NCBI GenBank assembly: GCA_002699025.1
Contig: PABA01000048.1
Span: 62,001 to 126,000, forward strand
Direction of reading: 5' to 3'
DNA: 64,000 nt
Origin: Sandaracinus sp.
Lineage (GTDB): Bacteria > Myxococcota_A > Polyangia > Polyangiales > Houyiibacteriaceae
Below are positions 51,192-60,028 of this stretch, piece after piece. The notes under the pieces are model-generated. The model did no database searches, was not told the DNA's origin, and saw only the letters and a list, made by a program, of their open reading frames with translations. The translations under genes were made by a program, and so were the position numbers. Position 1 is the stretch's first letter. Each line of letters begins with the position of its first letter.

Positions 51192-52070
51192 ATGCCCATC
51201 GAGTTGGTTGAGTGGCCTGAGCCAGGAGAGGACGACCCGCGCGAGTGGGCTCCCCAACAGCTCGTTGGTCCAATGGAATGGTGCAGGCTCATCCCACGCT
51301 TGCATCACGCCCTGGCCAACCCGGAAGCAACGTGGAGCTTTCCGAAGCTCAGACACAACGGTCAGCCCGAGCCCATGGTGTACGCCTACTGGGAAGGGGC
51401 GCTGTACCTCATGCAGACCATCCTTGGCTGGAGTGATCCGGGTCGTGGCCTGCAGTGGTGGTACGAACAGGACTTGAAAGACCTTGGCGACCAACGCCTC
51501 GCGCTTCTTCGAACTGTCTGGACCACGGACCCCGACTTCGACGTCTTCGCCGCGTGGTGCTGGGAGAGAGGCACTTCCTACGGCTGCCGAGGGGCGTTTT
51601 GGGCCCTCGTTGGAAAGCTCGCCGGCGCCGACCAAAGAGGGATCCGCGGCCGACCACGACGAGGGGGCGCTGACTTCCTCGGGGAGGAATGGTGGACAGC
51701 GGCCCAGCGGCGTGCTGAGGCAAGCGTCCACTGGTACGGCACCAGCTCGGAAGACCTCCACCTCGGTCACTCAATGCAGTTCGACGAAGAGCCTCGGCGG
51801 ACGAACGAACTGATCCGAAGCGATCGTGGCGCGCGCCGCGCCGTCCTGATGCTTGACGAAGCCCGGGGCTGGTACCGCCAGCTTCTGTTGAGCGGAGCTA
51901 CTCTGCCAGACCTCGGAGAGCGTTCGTGGCACGTGGATGTCGTGGTCAAGCCCCTGGGGAGCCTCGGCACCTTCAGGCGAAGCCGGACGACCGGACTCTG
52001 GTTTCAGGGCACGCATACGGTGCACATGGCGGGACAGGTCGTGGCGGACGAGGTGGAGACCGATTGGTGA
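51192..52070 (+). CDS. Hypothetical protein after the MADS-like operon
   Basis: A 292-residue protein of unknown family, rich in tryptophan (YAYWEGALYLMQTILGWSD, LQWWYEQDLKDLGDQRLALL, FAAWCWERGTSYGC). A good GAGGAGG ribosome site precedes ATG 51192. The 61-bp gap to the HerA-like gene holds a small inverted repeat (GCCAG-TG-CTGGC). It may be a cargo gene of the island or an accessory to the operon; no motif decides. Confidence 0.5.
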   Translation: MPIELVEWPEPGEDDPREWAPQQLVGPMEWCRLIPRLHHALANPEATWSFPKLRHNGQPEPMVYAYWEGALYLMQTILGWSDPGRGLQWWYEQDLKDLGDQRLALLRTVWTTDPDFDVFAAWCWERGTSYGCRGAFWALVGKLAGADQRGIRGRPRRGGADFLGEEWWTAAQRRAEASVHWYGTSSEDLHLGHSMQFDEEPRRTNELIRSDRGARRAVLMLDEARGWYRQLLLSGATLPDLGERSWHVDVVVKPLGSLGTFRRSRTTGLWFQGTHTVHMAGQVVADEVETDW

Positions 52071-52110
52071 GAGACCGCCCTGAATCGGATGCCCCGATGA
52101 CTTGTCGGGC

Positions 52111-52938
52111 ATGGGGGCGGAGCGACTGCTGGCGCTTCATCCGTGGACCGAGCCTGCGAAGCCTCGGAAGGCCCGCGAGCTGCAGGGCCGGGTGGTGCCG
52201 ACCTTCAAGGTGGTGGGGGACGACGACGAGGCGAAGCGAATCCGCGACCACTGCGCCAACGAGGTCAAGGCGTACCGCAGCGATCACCGCGGTGCCGAGA
52301 AGAAGTGGGCCGACCCGAAGGTGGACCGGAAGACCGTCGTCTATCCGTTCGGCAACCACCTGCGCCGCCTCCGCGACCATGTGAAGGTCGCCCCGCCGAA
52401 GGATGACGCCATCCTCCTTCGCCCTGCCGCATCGTGTCCGGCAGACTCGTGTCCGGCGGACGACGCGGTCCTGGTCGCGGGGGAGCCGGTGGACTCCGAG
52501 CAGACGGCTCCCGCCGCTCCCTCCGCCACCGCCTCGCCGGAGGAGGACGCCACCGAGCGGGGCGTGGACTTTCTGGCCCTCGGCGCCGAGCTCGACGCCA
52601 CCCTCCCGGACGACCCGGTCGAGAAGAAGAAGGCCCTCCGCGCGCTGGTCCAAGGCGAGGCCGCCGAGCAGCGCGAGGCCCAGGCCAAGGACCCCGACCA
52701 CGAGACCCTCGCCGAGCGCATCCAGGCCACCGACGACGCCACCGACCTCCGGGCTCAGACCACCCGGCGCACCGAGCGCGTCTCCTCCGACCGGCCCACG
52801 CCCGAGAAGGTCGTCCACCTCCGCCAGTACCCGCGGCGTGACCGCCTCGACCGAGAGCGCGCCCGGCAGGAGGCCCAGGCAGGCGAAGGCGACGCCCCGC
52901 GGGCGTCCAAGCCACCCCGCCACAAGCCCGAGAGCTGA
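52111..52938 (+). CDS. Hypothetical charged protein at the right edge of the island
   Basis: A 275-residue protein. The first ~95 residues look folded (RVVPTFKVVGDDDEAKRIRD, VYPFGNHLRRLRDHVKV). The rest is a disordered Ala/Glu/Asp/Arg-rich tail. No family is recognised. An in-frame TTG at 52102 exists, but ATG 52111 is preferred. A short hairpin (CCCGA...TCGGG) spans the bases just before the start. It is the last gene before the right-hand 43-bp repeat and the CRISPR array. Confidence 0.45.
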   Translation: MGAERLLALHPWTEPAKPRKARELQGRVVPTFKVVGDDDEAKRIRDHCANEVKAYRSDHRGAEKKWADPKVDRKTVVYPFGNHLRRLRDHVKVAPPKDDAILLRPAASCPADSCPADDAVLVAGEPVDSEQTAPAAPSATASPEEDATERGVDFLALGAELDATLPDDPVEKKKALRALVQGEAAEQREAQAKDPDHETLAERIQATDDATDLRAQTTRRTERVSSDRPTPEKVVHLRQYPRRDRLDRERARQEAQAGEGDAPRASKPPRHKPES

Positions 52939-53161
52939 ACCTTCGACAGCCGCTCTCGCGCTCTGCGCGGCTCGACGGGGGCTCGGGCCGCGCACACCTC
53001 CGTCCGGCGGAGGGCCGCGAGCGTGATTTCGGCTGTTCGAGCCCCGCCTCTGGCCCGCGAGCCTGCGAGAGCGCGCGTTCGGGGCCTCTCGGCGGGCGGA
53101 ACGAGGTGGCCCGACCGCCCGGCGGTCGCCTCCGAGCCCTCGAAAAGGGGGTGAGTGGGTG

Positions 53162-53204
53162 GCTTGCCGGGGAAAGCTGGTGGCCTACCGGGGAAGGTCC
53201 CCCC
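53162..53204 (+). repeat. 43-bp direct repeat, right copy
   Basis: 39 of 43 bases identical to 35319-35361. It ends 8 bp before the first (leader-distal) CRISPR repeat, so it marks the old end of the array. Left and right copies bracket the 17.8-kb segment that holds the MADS-like operon. Confidence 0.75.
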
Positions 53205-53212
53205 TAACGTGC

Positions 53213-56200
53213 GTCTCAATCCCCTGAGCGGGGAACACGGCCTCAGCCGGGAATGGTATCAAAATGATAAGTGTCACCGGACCGATGGTCGTCTCAATCC
53301 CCTGAGCGGGGAACGCGGCCTCAGCCGGTGTTTGATCTCAACACGCTCCGGGTAGTGGCGGAAGACGTCTCAATCCCCTGAGCGGGGAACGCGGCCTCAG
53401 CCGCCTCGACAGACCAATGCGAGTGTACGACTCGCCATACCTGTCTCAATCCCCTGAGCGGGGAACGCGGACTCAGCCGTAGAAGTGTGTTGGGCCAACG
53501 ACGAGCGCACGGGCTCGTCTCAATCCCCTGAGCGGGGAACGCGGCCTCAGCCGTCCCTGACAATGGCAATCAAGACGCCGTGCCAGACACCGGGTCTCAA
53601 TCCCCTGAGCGGGGAACGCGGCCTCAGCCGAGATATAATGCACAACGTTGATATCGCCATTCGTCCCGTCTCAATCCCCTGAGCGGGGAACGCGGCCTCA
53701 GCCGAAGAAAGGGGACAAGTCATGTTCGTCATCGACACGTTGTCTCAATCCCCTGAGCGGGGAACACGGCCTCAGCCGTATACTCCCCTTTCTGTTCCTG
53801 GTGGTGAGGTTGTCCAGTCTCAATCCCCTGAGCGGGGAACACGGCCTCAGCCGGAGAAAGAGGACGAAGAGATGGTTCGGTTTTATAACAAGTCTCAATC
53901 CCCTGAGCGGGGAACACGGCCTCAGCCGACGGAATGTTATCACGTTGATGTTCCGTATGATCGGATGTCTCAATCCCCTGAGCGGGGAACACGGCCTCAG
54001 CCGGAGATGATGCCGGTGGAGGAGGGCTCGTGAGTGACCTGTCTCAATCCCCTGAGCGGGGAACACGGCCTCAGCCGAAGATCCTTGAGGAATGTGATGT
54101 GGTCGTAGACGTCGGGTCTCAATCCCCTGAGCGGGGAACACGGCCTCAGCCGTCATTTAACTTTCTCTCTCTCTGAGAATAACGACTCAAGTCTCAATCC
54201 CCTGAGCGGGGAACACGGTCTCAGCCGTACATATGAATTTGACGAAGGCCATCGAGTGTCCCTTGTCTCAATCCCCTGAGCGGGGAACACGGCCTCAGCC
54301 GGGAGACAAGATGCGAGTCAATCTCAGAAATACGGTTATGTCTCAATCCCCTGAGCGGGGAACACGGCCTCAGCCGGCTAGAAGATTTCTGCGCGTTGAT
54401 CCTCGCGATCATCGCGTCTCAATCCCCTGAGCGGGGAACACGGCCTCAGCCGGGCCTCGAGACGCTGTCCAGCGCCGTCGAGGAAGGGTTCGTCTCAATC
54501 CCCTGAGCGGGGAACACGGCCTCAGCCGGGACTGAGATGGGCTGGTGGAGTGCGACAATCCTGGGTGTCTCAATCCCCTGAGCGGGGAACACGGCCTCAG
54601 CCGGTGCGAGGACCGCGGCAAGAAGACCTTCCTTTCCAGCTAGTCTCAATCCCCTGAGCGGGGAACACGGCCTCAGCCGAAGAAGGCATGAAGAAGACGG
54701 TGCAGTGGACTCAGCCGGGTCTCAATCCCCTGAGCGGGGAACACGGCCTCAGCCGTCCATCGACTGGCTGGTCCGCGGCGACGAGCCCCCGGGTCTCAAT
54801 CTTCTGAGCGGGGAACACGGCCTCAGCCGAGATATGCACAGCGGGCCTGTTCGAGGCGTCCGGTACCGTCTCAATCCCCTGAGCGGGGAACACGGCCTCA
54901 GCCGGTATAGGGAATCCCGCGTGTCTCGCTCATAGTGGAGACGTCTCAATCCCCTGAGCGGGGAACACGGCCTCAGCCGAGGAGAAAGCCATGAGCATCA
55001 CGACCATCGCCGGCCTCGTCTCAATCCCCTGAGCGGGGAACACGGCCTCAGCCGTGATTCGGGGATTGACAACAGGTATAGGGAATCCCGCGTCTCAATC
55101 CCCTGAGCGGGGAACACGGCCTCAGCCGGAGGAAGAGATCGCCTTGGCATTCGTCGAGGCGGCGAAGTCTCAATCCCCTGAGCGGGGAACACGGCCTCAG
55201 CCGAAGGATCACGGCCTGGAAGGGTGCGTGAAGACGGTCGAGGTCTCAATCCCCTGAGCGGGGAACACGGCATCAGCCGAAAATCCGGCTCCGTGGGCAC
55301 ACCTATCTGGTGTTCGGGTCTCAATCCCCTGAGCGGGGAACACGGCCTCAGCCGGCCCTCGCCAGGAGGACGCCAACCTCGGTTGGCCCCAGGTCTCAAT
55401 CCCCTGAGCGGGGAACACGGCCTCAGCCGGAAGAGGTGAAACCTTTAAATAGGTGCTTTCTTGTCTCAATCCCCTGAGCGGGGAACACGGCCTCAGCCGT
55501 AAGCCACTCGAAAAAATGTGGGGCCCCGGTGAATCATGTCTCAATCCCCTGAGCGGGGAACACGGCCTCAGCCGGGAGCAACCCGCCATCTTCACGAAGC
55601 GCCAATACACGGTGTCTCAATCCCCTGAGCGGGGAACACGGCCTCAGCCGAGGTCTACACAGGTGTCGTAGAGACTGACACTGAGGCCGCGTCTCAATCC
55701 CCTGAGCGGGGAACACGGCCTCAGCCGCTGATCCAGACGGCGAAGGAGCGGAGCCAGCGCCAGCGGTCTCAATCCCCTGAGCGGGGAACACGGCCTCAGC
55801 CGGCGGAGACGTTCCGCCGCGTCCTCGGGCGGCGCGACATTTGTCTCAATCCCCTGAGCGGGGAACACGGCCTCAGCCGTGACGAGATCGCTGGGATCAT
55901 GGACGACCCGTTCGTTCGGGTCTCAATCCCCTGAGCGGGGAACACGGCCTCAGCCGCGGCAACGTCAACCTGGAGCTGCGGCACCCCTCCGAGTGGTCTC
56001 AATCCCCTGAGCGGGGAACACGGCCTCAGCCGCTCAAGGTCCAGCGAATCCTGATGGAAAAGCTGTCGGGGTCTCAATCCCCTGAGCGGGGAACACGGCC
56101 TCAGCCGAGCTGAAGATGGAAGCGAAGACGAGAGCAGGAGAGAGCTAGTCTCAATCCCCTGAGCGGGGAACACGGCCTCAGCCGTTTCACCGTGGCCGAC

Positions 56201-56641
56201 TGCCAGCGAAGCCTCGCTGACGTCTGTCTCAATCCCCTGAGCGGGGAACACGGCCTCAGCCGGCTTGTTCCTGGGATGTTGTTATCAGAGAGATAAAGCA
56301 ATGTCTCAATCCCCTGAGCGGGGAACACGGCCTCAGCCGTGTCGAGATCAAGTTCAAGCTCCTCTACGACAACGTGTCTCAGTCTCAATCCCCTGAGCGG
56401 GGAACACGGCCTCAGCCGATTTGATGGCCCTCGACCTTCGTGGTGGGGGCCGGGCGTCTCAATCCCCTGAGCGGGGAACACGGCCTCAGCCGAGAAGGTC
56501 GACCTGATCAAGGTCACGGACAGCGCTTCGTCTCAATCCCCTGAGCGGGGAACACGGCCTCAGCCGGAAATATTTTCATAGTGGTTATCCCCACTCGCTA
56601 TTACGTCTCAATCCCCTGAGCGGGGAACACGGCCTCAGCCG
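53213..56641 (-). CRISPR. CRISPR array, 46 repeats of 37 bp, type III-B associated
   Basis: I count 46 repeats and 45 spacers of about 33-42 bp (unit length 70-79). On the plus strand the repeat begins GTCTCAATCCCCTGAGCGGG and ends CGGCCTCAGCCG. Read on the minus strand it ends in ATTGAGAC, close to the ATTGAAAC-type 8-nt handle of type III crRNAs, and carries two small hairpins (CGGC-TGAG-GCCG and CCCC-GCTCA-GGGG). Transcription is therefore taken as minus strand with the leader at the right, beside cas2. Degenerate repeats cluster at the left: repeats 2-7 (53291-53704) share AACGCGG instead of AACACGG. Isolated changes occur in repeats 4, 14, 22 and 28. Confidence 0.97.
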
Positions 56642-57015
56642 ACACCGCCCCAGTATCCCACGATTCCGCCCCCTTGCACCCCCGATCGCGACGCTCCCCC
56701 CGAGGAGGGGCGCCTCAGGAGCGATACGCGCCCCCGCGGCCCCCGAGATCGCCCAAGATTTCAGCCACTTCCAGCCGCGACGGTCTCGCGTGGCCCACCC
56801 GACCCGCCCGGAGCGAACCCCCGGCCGGCGGAAACCCCTTCGAGTCCGCACACTTGCGCGCCCGCCAGGAACTTCGCCGTCTGCGCTCGCCACGACCAGA
56901 AGCCAAGAAATCGCAGCGATCCCGCAGAGCTGCCCCCGGGCCCACGGCGCGCTGACCCGTCCGACCGCCGCCCATACGACCGATTCGGTTGTCAAAGACC
57001 GCCCGCCGCCCACGC
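56642..57015 (-). promoter_or_regulatory. Presumed CRISPR leader
   Basis: The 374 bp between the array and cas2 have no supported gene. On the minus strand TGGGATACT (56660-56652) ends 10 nt before the first repeat and resembles an extended -10, which would start the pre-crRNA almost at the repeat. The cas2 stop lies at the other end. The leader role rests on repeat orientation and on the degenerate repeats being at the opposite end. Confidence 0.6.
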
Positions 57016-57309
57016 TCACTCGCCGTCGATGATCTCGAACGCCGGCGGCACCTCGAGCAGGCCGACGCCGGCGCCGACGTGCTCGATGCGCCGCGCGCAG
57101 GCGCCGCAGAGCCGATAGTACCGGAGGCTGTCGGTCTCCGGGTCGATGCGTCCCTCGAGGTCGCTCCGCAGGCGCAGGTAGGCCGCGCGCCGCAGGACGG
57201 TCGCCTCGAAGACGCTCTTCTGCACCCGGCGCGCGTCGTCGAGGAGCCGCTTGGCGACGCGGTAGCGCGACCGATCGTCGGTGATGTCGAAGCTGATCAG
57301 CGTGTGCAC
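57016..57309 (-). CDS. cas2: CRISPR adaptation protein Cas2
   Basis: A 97-residue Cas2 of normal length. The first strand ISFDITDDRSRYRVAK contains the conserved Asp (D8). The helix ARRVQKSVFEATVLRR and the following strand-rich part (YLRLRSDLEGRI, DSLRYYRLCGACA) match the ferredoxin-like Cas2 dimer fold that bridges two Cas1 dimers during spacer insertion. It starts 32 bp after the cas1 stop, last in the adaptation operon, and points toward the array leader. Confidence 0.93.
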   Translation of the reverse strand: MHTLISFDITDDRSRYRVAKRLLDDARRVQKSVFEATVLRRAAYLRLRSDLEGRIDPETDSLRYYRLCGACARRIEHVGAGVGLLEVPPAFEIIDGE

Positions 57310-57341
57310 GGGTCCTCCTCGTCGCGTCGAGCCGGGCGCGT

Positions 57342-58355
57342 TCAGCGCATGGCGTAGGGCGCGTACTCCTCTTCGCCGAGCACGTGGCGCGCGTAACGGC
57401 GGACCTGCGCCTCGATCACCTGGGCCCAGCTCAGGCGCACGCCGCGCGGCTCGTAGGCGAGGCGGCGCTCGAGGCGCCGCTCGAAGAGCGTCACGAGCCA
57501 GCGGACAGTCTCGCGACGCAGGAGGACGGGCTCGCCGGGGCCCACCTCTTCGAAGTCCTCGGTGGTGAAGCTGCGGTGGTTGATGGCGGCGACCACGAGG
57601 GCGTCGACGATGGGCACGCGGAACTCCTCGACGAGGTCGCAGGCGAGGGAGGGGCGGCCGGCCTGCGTCGCGTGGAGCGTGCCGAGCCAGGGGTCGAGGC
57701 CGACGGCGCGCACGGCGCCCTCGACGCGGCCGTGGAGGAGCGTGTAGGCGAGCGAGAGGAGGGCGTTGACCGGGTCGAGGGGCGGTCGGCGGCTGCGCCC
57801 CTCGAAGCGGAAGGCGTCGTTGCGGAGCTGGTCGCCGAAGACGCGGAAGTAGGCGGCGGCCCCCGCGCCCTCGCAGCCACGGAGCTCGTCCAGATCCTCG
57901 GCGAGCGACGCGCGGATGCGGGCGGCCCGGAGGGAGCTCCGGGCGACGGCGAGGGCGTGCGTGTCGCCGTGGCGGCGGGCGTGGCGAAGGAGGAAGGCGC
58001 GCTGGTTGGCGAGCTTGCCGCGCACGATCGTGCGCGCCGTGGCGAGCGCGGCGACGGGGTCGGTGGTCAGGGCGTACTGGCGCAGGCGGAGCCGGGCGTT
58101 GGAGGAGGCGCCGCCGACGATGCGGCCGCGGTAGCGGCCGGTGTGGCTGAGGAGGACGGTGTCGACGCCGCGGTCGACGAGGCTGCCGAGGGCGGCGGGC
58201 GTGAGCGTGATGTTGCCGAGGAGCACGAGGCGCTGGAGATCGCGGAGGCGCACCTCGGCGACGGTCTTCTTGCGCGCTACGACGCGGAGGCGCTCGCCGC
58301 TCCGGCGGAGGACGGCGCCCGGGTGGGTGACGTAGACGGTGCGGCGCTCGCTCAT
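57342..58355 (-). CDS. cas1: CRISPR integrase Cas1
   Basis: A 337-residue Cas1, the enzyme that inserts new spacers. The N-terminal beta domain (TVYVTHPGAVLRRSGERLRV, then RLVLLGNITLTPAAL) precedes the helical catalytic domain. The metal ligands are E162 in GCEGAGAAAYF, H228 in LGTLHAT and D240 in SLACDLVEEFR, with spacing like that of E. coli Cas1. There is no reverse-transcriptase fusion, although that is common in type III loci; a separate primase-polymerase is encoded upstream instead. ATG 58355 overlaps the primase-polymerase stop by four bases. Longer upstream frames are shadows. Confidence 0.95.
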   Translation of the reverse strand: MSERRTVYVTHPGAVLRRSGERLRVVARKKTVAEVRLRDLQRLVLLGNITLTPAALGSLVDRGVDTVLLSHTGRYRGRIVGGASSNARLRLRQYALTTDPVAALATARTIVRGKLANQRAFLLRHARRHGDTHALAVARSSLRAARIRASLAEDLDELRGCEGAGAAAYFRVFGDQLRNDAFRFEGRSRRPPLDPVNALLSLAYTLLHGRVEGAVRAVGLDPWLGTLHATQAGRPSLACDLVEEFRVPIVDALVVAAINHRSFTTEDFEEVGPGEPVLLRRETVRWLVTLFERRLERRLAYEPRGVRLSWAQVIEAQVRRYARHVLGEEEYAPYAMR

Positions 58356-60028
58356 GGGGTGGGCTCGGAGGCGCCGTCGGCCGCGCCGTCGGCGGAGGCG
58401 GTGGGCGCGGGGCCGTCGCCGGGAGGGGCCGCGGCGGGGTCGTCGCCCCCCTCCAGGCGACGCAGTCGGGCGTCGAGGGCGCGCACGGCGTCGCCGAGCT
58501 CCTCGACGGGCTCGGGCCCGAGCTCCGCCTGCCCGAGCCAGGGGGCGAAGGCGGCGTGGCGCGGCTCGCCTCGCGGCGCCTCGACGGCGAAGAGGGCCGG
58601 AGTCGGGTAGGGCTGGGCGTCCCGGTGGCGCATGGCGCAGCCGCGGCAGCGGGCGTCGCCCCCGAGGGCGCGGAGGCGCTTGCAGCCGACGGGAGAAGGG
58701 AGGCCCCGACGGACGCGGTGGAGCTCGCGCATGGGGACGCCGGCGGCGACGAGCGCGTCGCGGGCGGTGGTGGGCTCGGGGCCGAGGAGCCCGAGGCTGT
58801 AGATCAGGGCGCGGGCTTCGGGGGCGTCGAGGTGGCGCTCCGCGTAGGCGCGATCGACGAGGGCGCGGAGCTGGGCGCAGCGGGCGAGGACGCGGTCGGC
58901 GGCGCCCCGGGCATCGGGCCCTTCGCCGAGGGCGCGGAGCGCGCTCGCGAGGCTGCGGGGCGTGGAGGCGGCCGGGGGCGCGGGGGCCGCCTCGGAGCGG
59001 GCGGAGGGGAGGGGGAGGCTGAGCATGCGCCGACCGAGGATGGCGTCGGCCTGGGGCGGGTCGACGGGGCGGAGCCGGCGGAGGGCCGCCTCGGGCGATT
59101 CGATGGGCTCGAAGCCGTCCGTGAGCAGGGGGCAGCGGCGGAGCGTGGCCTGGTGGAGGCCGAGGGGGAGCTTGATGAGGGAGGAGAGGCCGCGGCGGCC
59201 GGGGGCGTCCTGCTTCGGGAAGAGCTCGAGGGAGACGTCGGCGGGGGGCGCCCCGGCGACCTCGAGGAGGTGGCGGAGGAGCTGGCGGGCGGCTCGGGCC
59301 GGGCGGCGGGGCGCGAAGAAGAGCCAGAGGTGGAGGCCCTTGCCGCCGCTGTCTTCCGGGAAGAGGGGGAGGCCGAGGCGCGCGCCGGCTTCGAGGAGGC
59401 GGGCGGCGTAGGCGCGGAGGACCGGGTGGCGGACGGGGGAGCCGGGCCCGTGGCCGGCCTCGAGCTCGGCGAGGGCGGAGGCGGAGAGGTCGAGGTCGAA
59501 GGCGGCGAAGGAGACGGTGCCGTCGGGAAAGAGCGGGTACTGGCCGACGGTGTGGCGGCCGGCGAGGTGGTCGAGGGCGACCTGCTCGGTGAAGGGCTCG
59601 CGGACCGGGCGGTAGCCGCTCCGGCGGCGGCGGCGGTCGTGCCATTGGCGGGCGTAGAGGTCCGGGCGCCCGCCGAACCACTGGAGGAAGAGGCGAGCGA
59701 GGGCGGTGTCGGGGCGCTCGAGGGGCGCGCGGCGGAGGTCGAGGGCGTCGGCCTCGGCCTCGGCGGCGTCCTCCTCGGTGGGCGCGCCGGGGGCGTCCGC
59801 CAGGAGGGCCCGATCGAGCCGGGCGGCGTCGTCGGCGGGGAGGGCGGCGCGGAGGGCGCGGGCGGTCTCGAGGTCGCCGGCCTCGACGAAGCGGAGGGCC
59901 CAGCGGAGGCGCTCGCGCGGGGTCGTGGGGGGCCGGGCGGCGTGGGCAGCGCGGAGGGCCTCCAGGTCGGTGGCGGGGAGGGTCTCGGCGGGCGCGGCGG
60001 GGGGCTGCGGGGAGTCGGCGTCGGTCAT
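58352..60028 (-). CDS. CRISPR-associated primase-polymerase (CAPP, AEP family)
   Basis: A 558-residue archaeo-eukaryotic-type primase-polymerase. Recognisable motifs are AAFDLDLSASA (metal-binding Asp pair, ~177-180), EDSGGKGLHLWLFF (the SGGKGxH nucleotide site, ~225-236) and SLIKLPLGLH (~285-295), preceded by a helical N-terminal region. The last ~120 residues contain a cysteine cluster (VGCKRLRALGG, ARCRGCAMRH) that may bind iron-sulfur or zinc. CAPPs sit next to cas1-cas2 in type III systems and are thought to copy or fill in DNA/RNA for new spacers. Both ends overlap neighbours by four bases (TPR gene upstream, cas1 downstream), so the three act as one unit. Confidence 0.85.
   Translation of the reverse strand: MTDADSPQPPAAPAETLPATDLEALRAAHAARPPTTPRERLRWALRFVEAGDLETARALRAALPADDAARLDRALLADAPGAPTEEDAAEAEADALDLRRAPLERPDTALARLFLQWFGGRPDLYARQWHDRRRRRSGYRPVREPFTEQVALDHLAGRHTVGQYPLFPDGTVSFAAFDLDLSASALAELEAGHGPGSPVRHPVLRAYAARLLEAGARLGLPLFPEDSGGKGLHLWLFFAPRRPARAARQLLRHLLEVAGAPPADVSLELFPKQDAPGRRGLSSLIKLPLGLHQATLRRCPLLTDGFEPIESPEAALRRLRPVDPPQADAILGRRMLSLPLPSARSEAAPAPPAASTPRSLASALRALGEGPDARGAADRVLARCAQLRALVDRAYAERHLDAPEARALIYSLGLLGPEPTTARDALVAAGVPMRELHRVRRGLPSPVGCKRLRALGGDARCRGCAMRHRDAQPYPTPALFAVEAPRGEPRHAAFAPWLGQAELGPEPVEELGDAVRALDARLRRLEGGDDPAAAPPGDGPAPTASADGAADGASEPTP

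Noticed and set aside
53155-56640. Many short open frames on both strands with repeated N(L/P)LSGE or FPAQGIET sequences
   Set aside because: They are translations of the CRISPR repeats, not genes.
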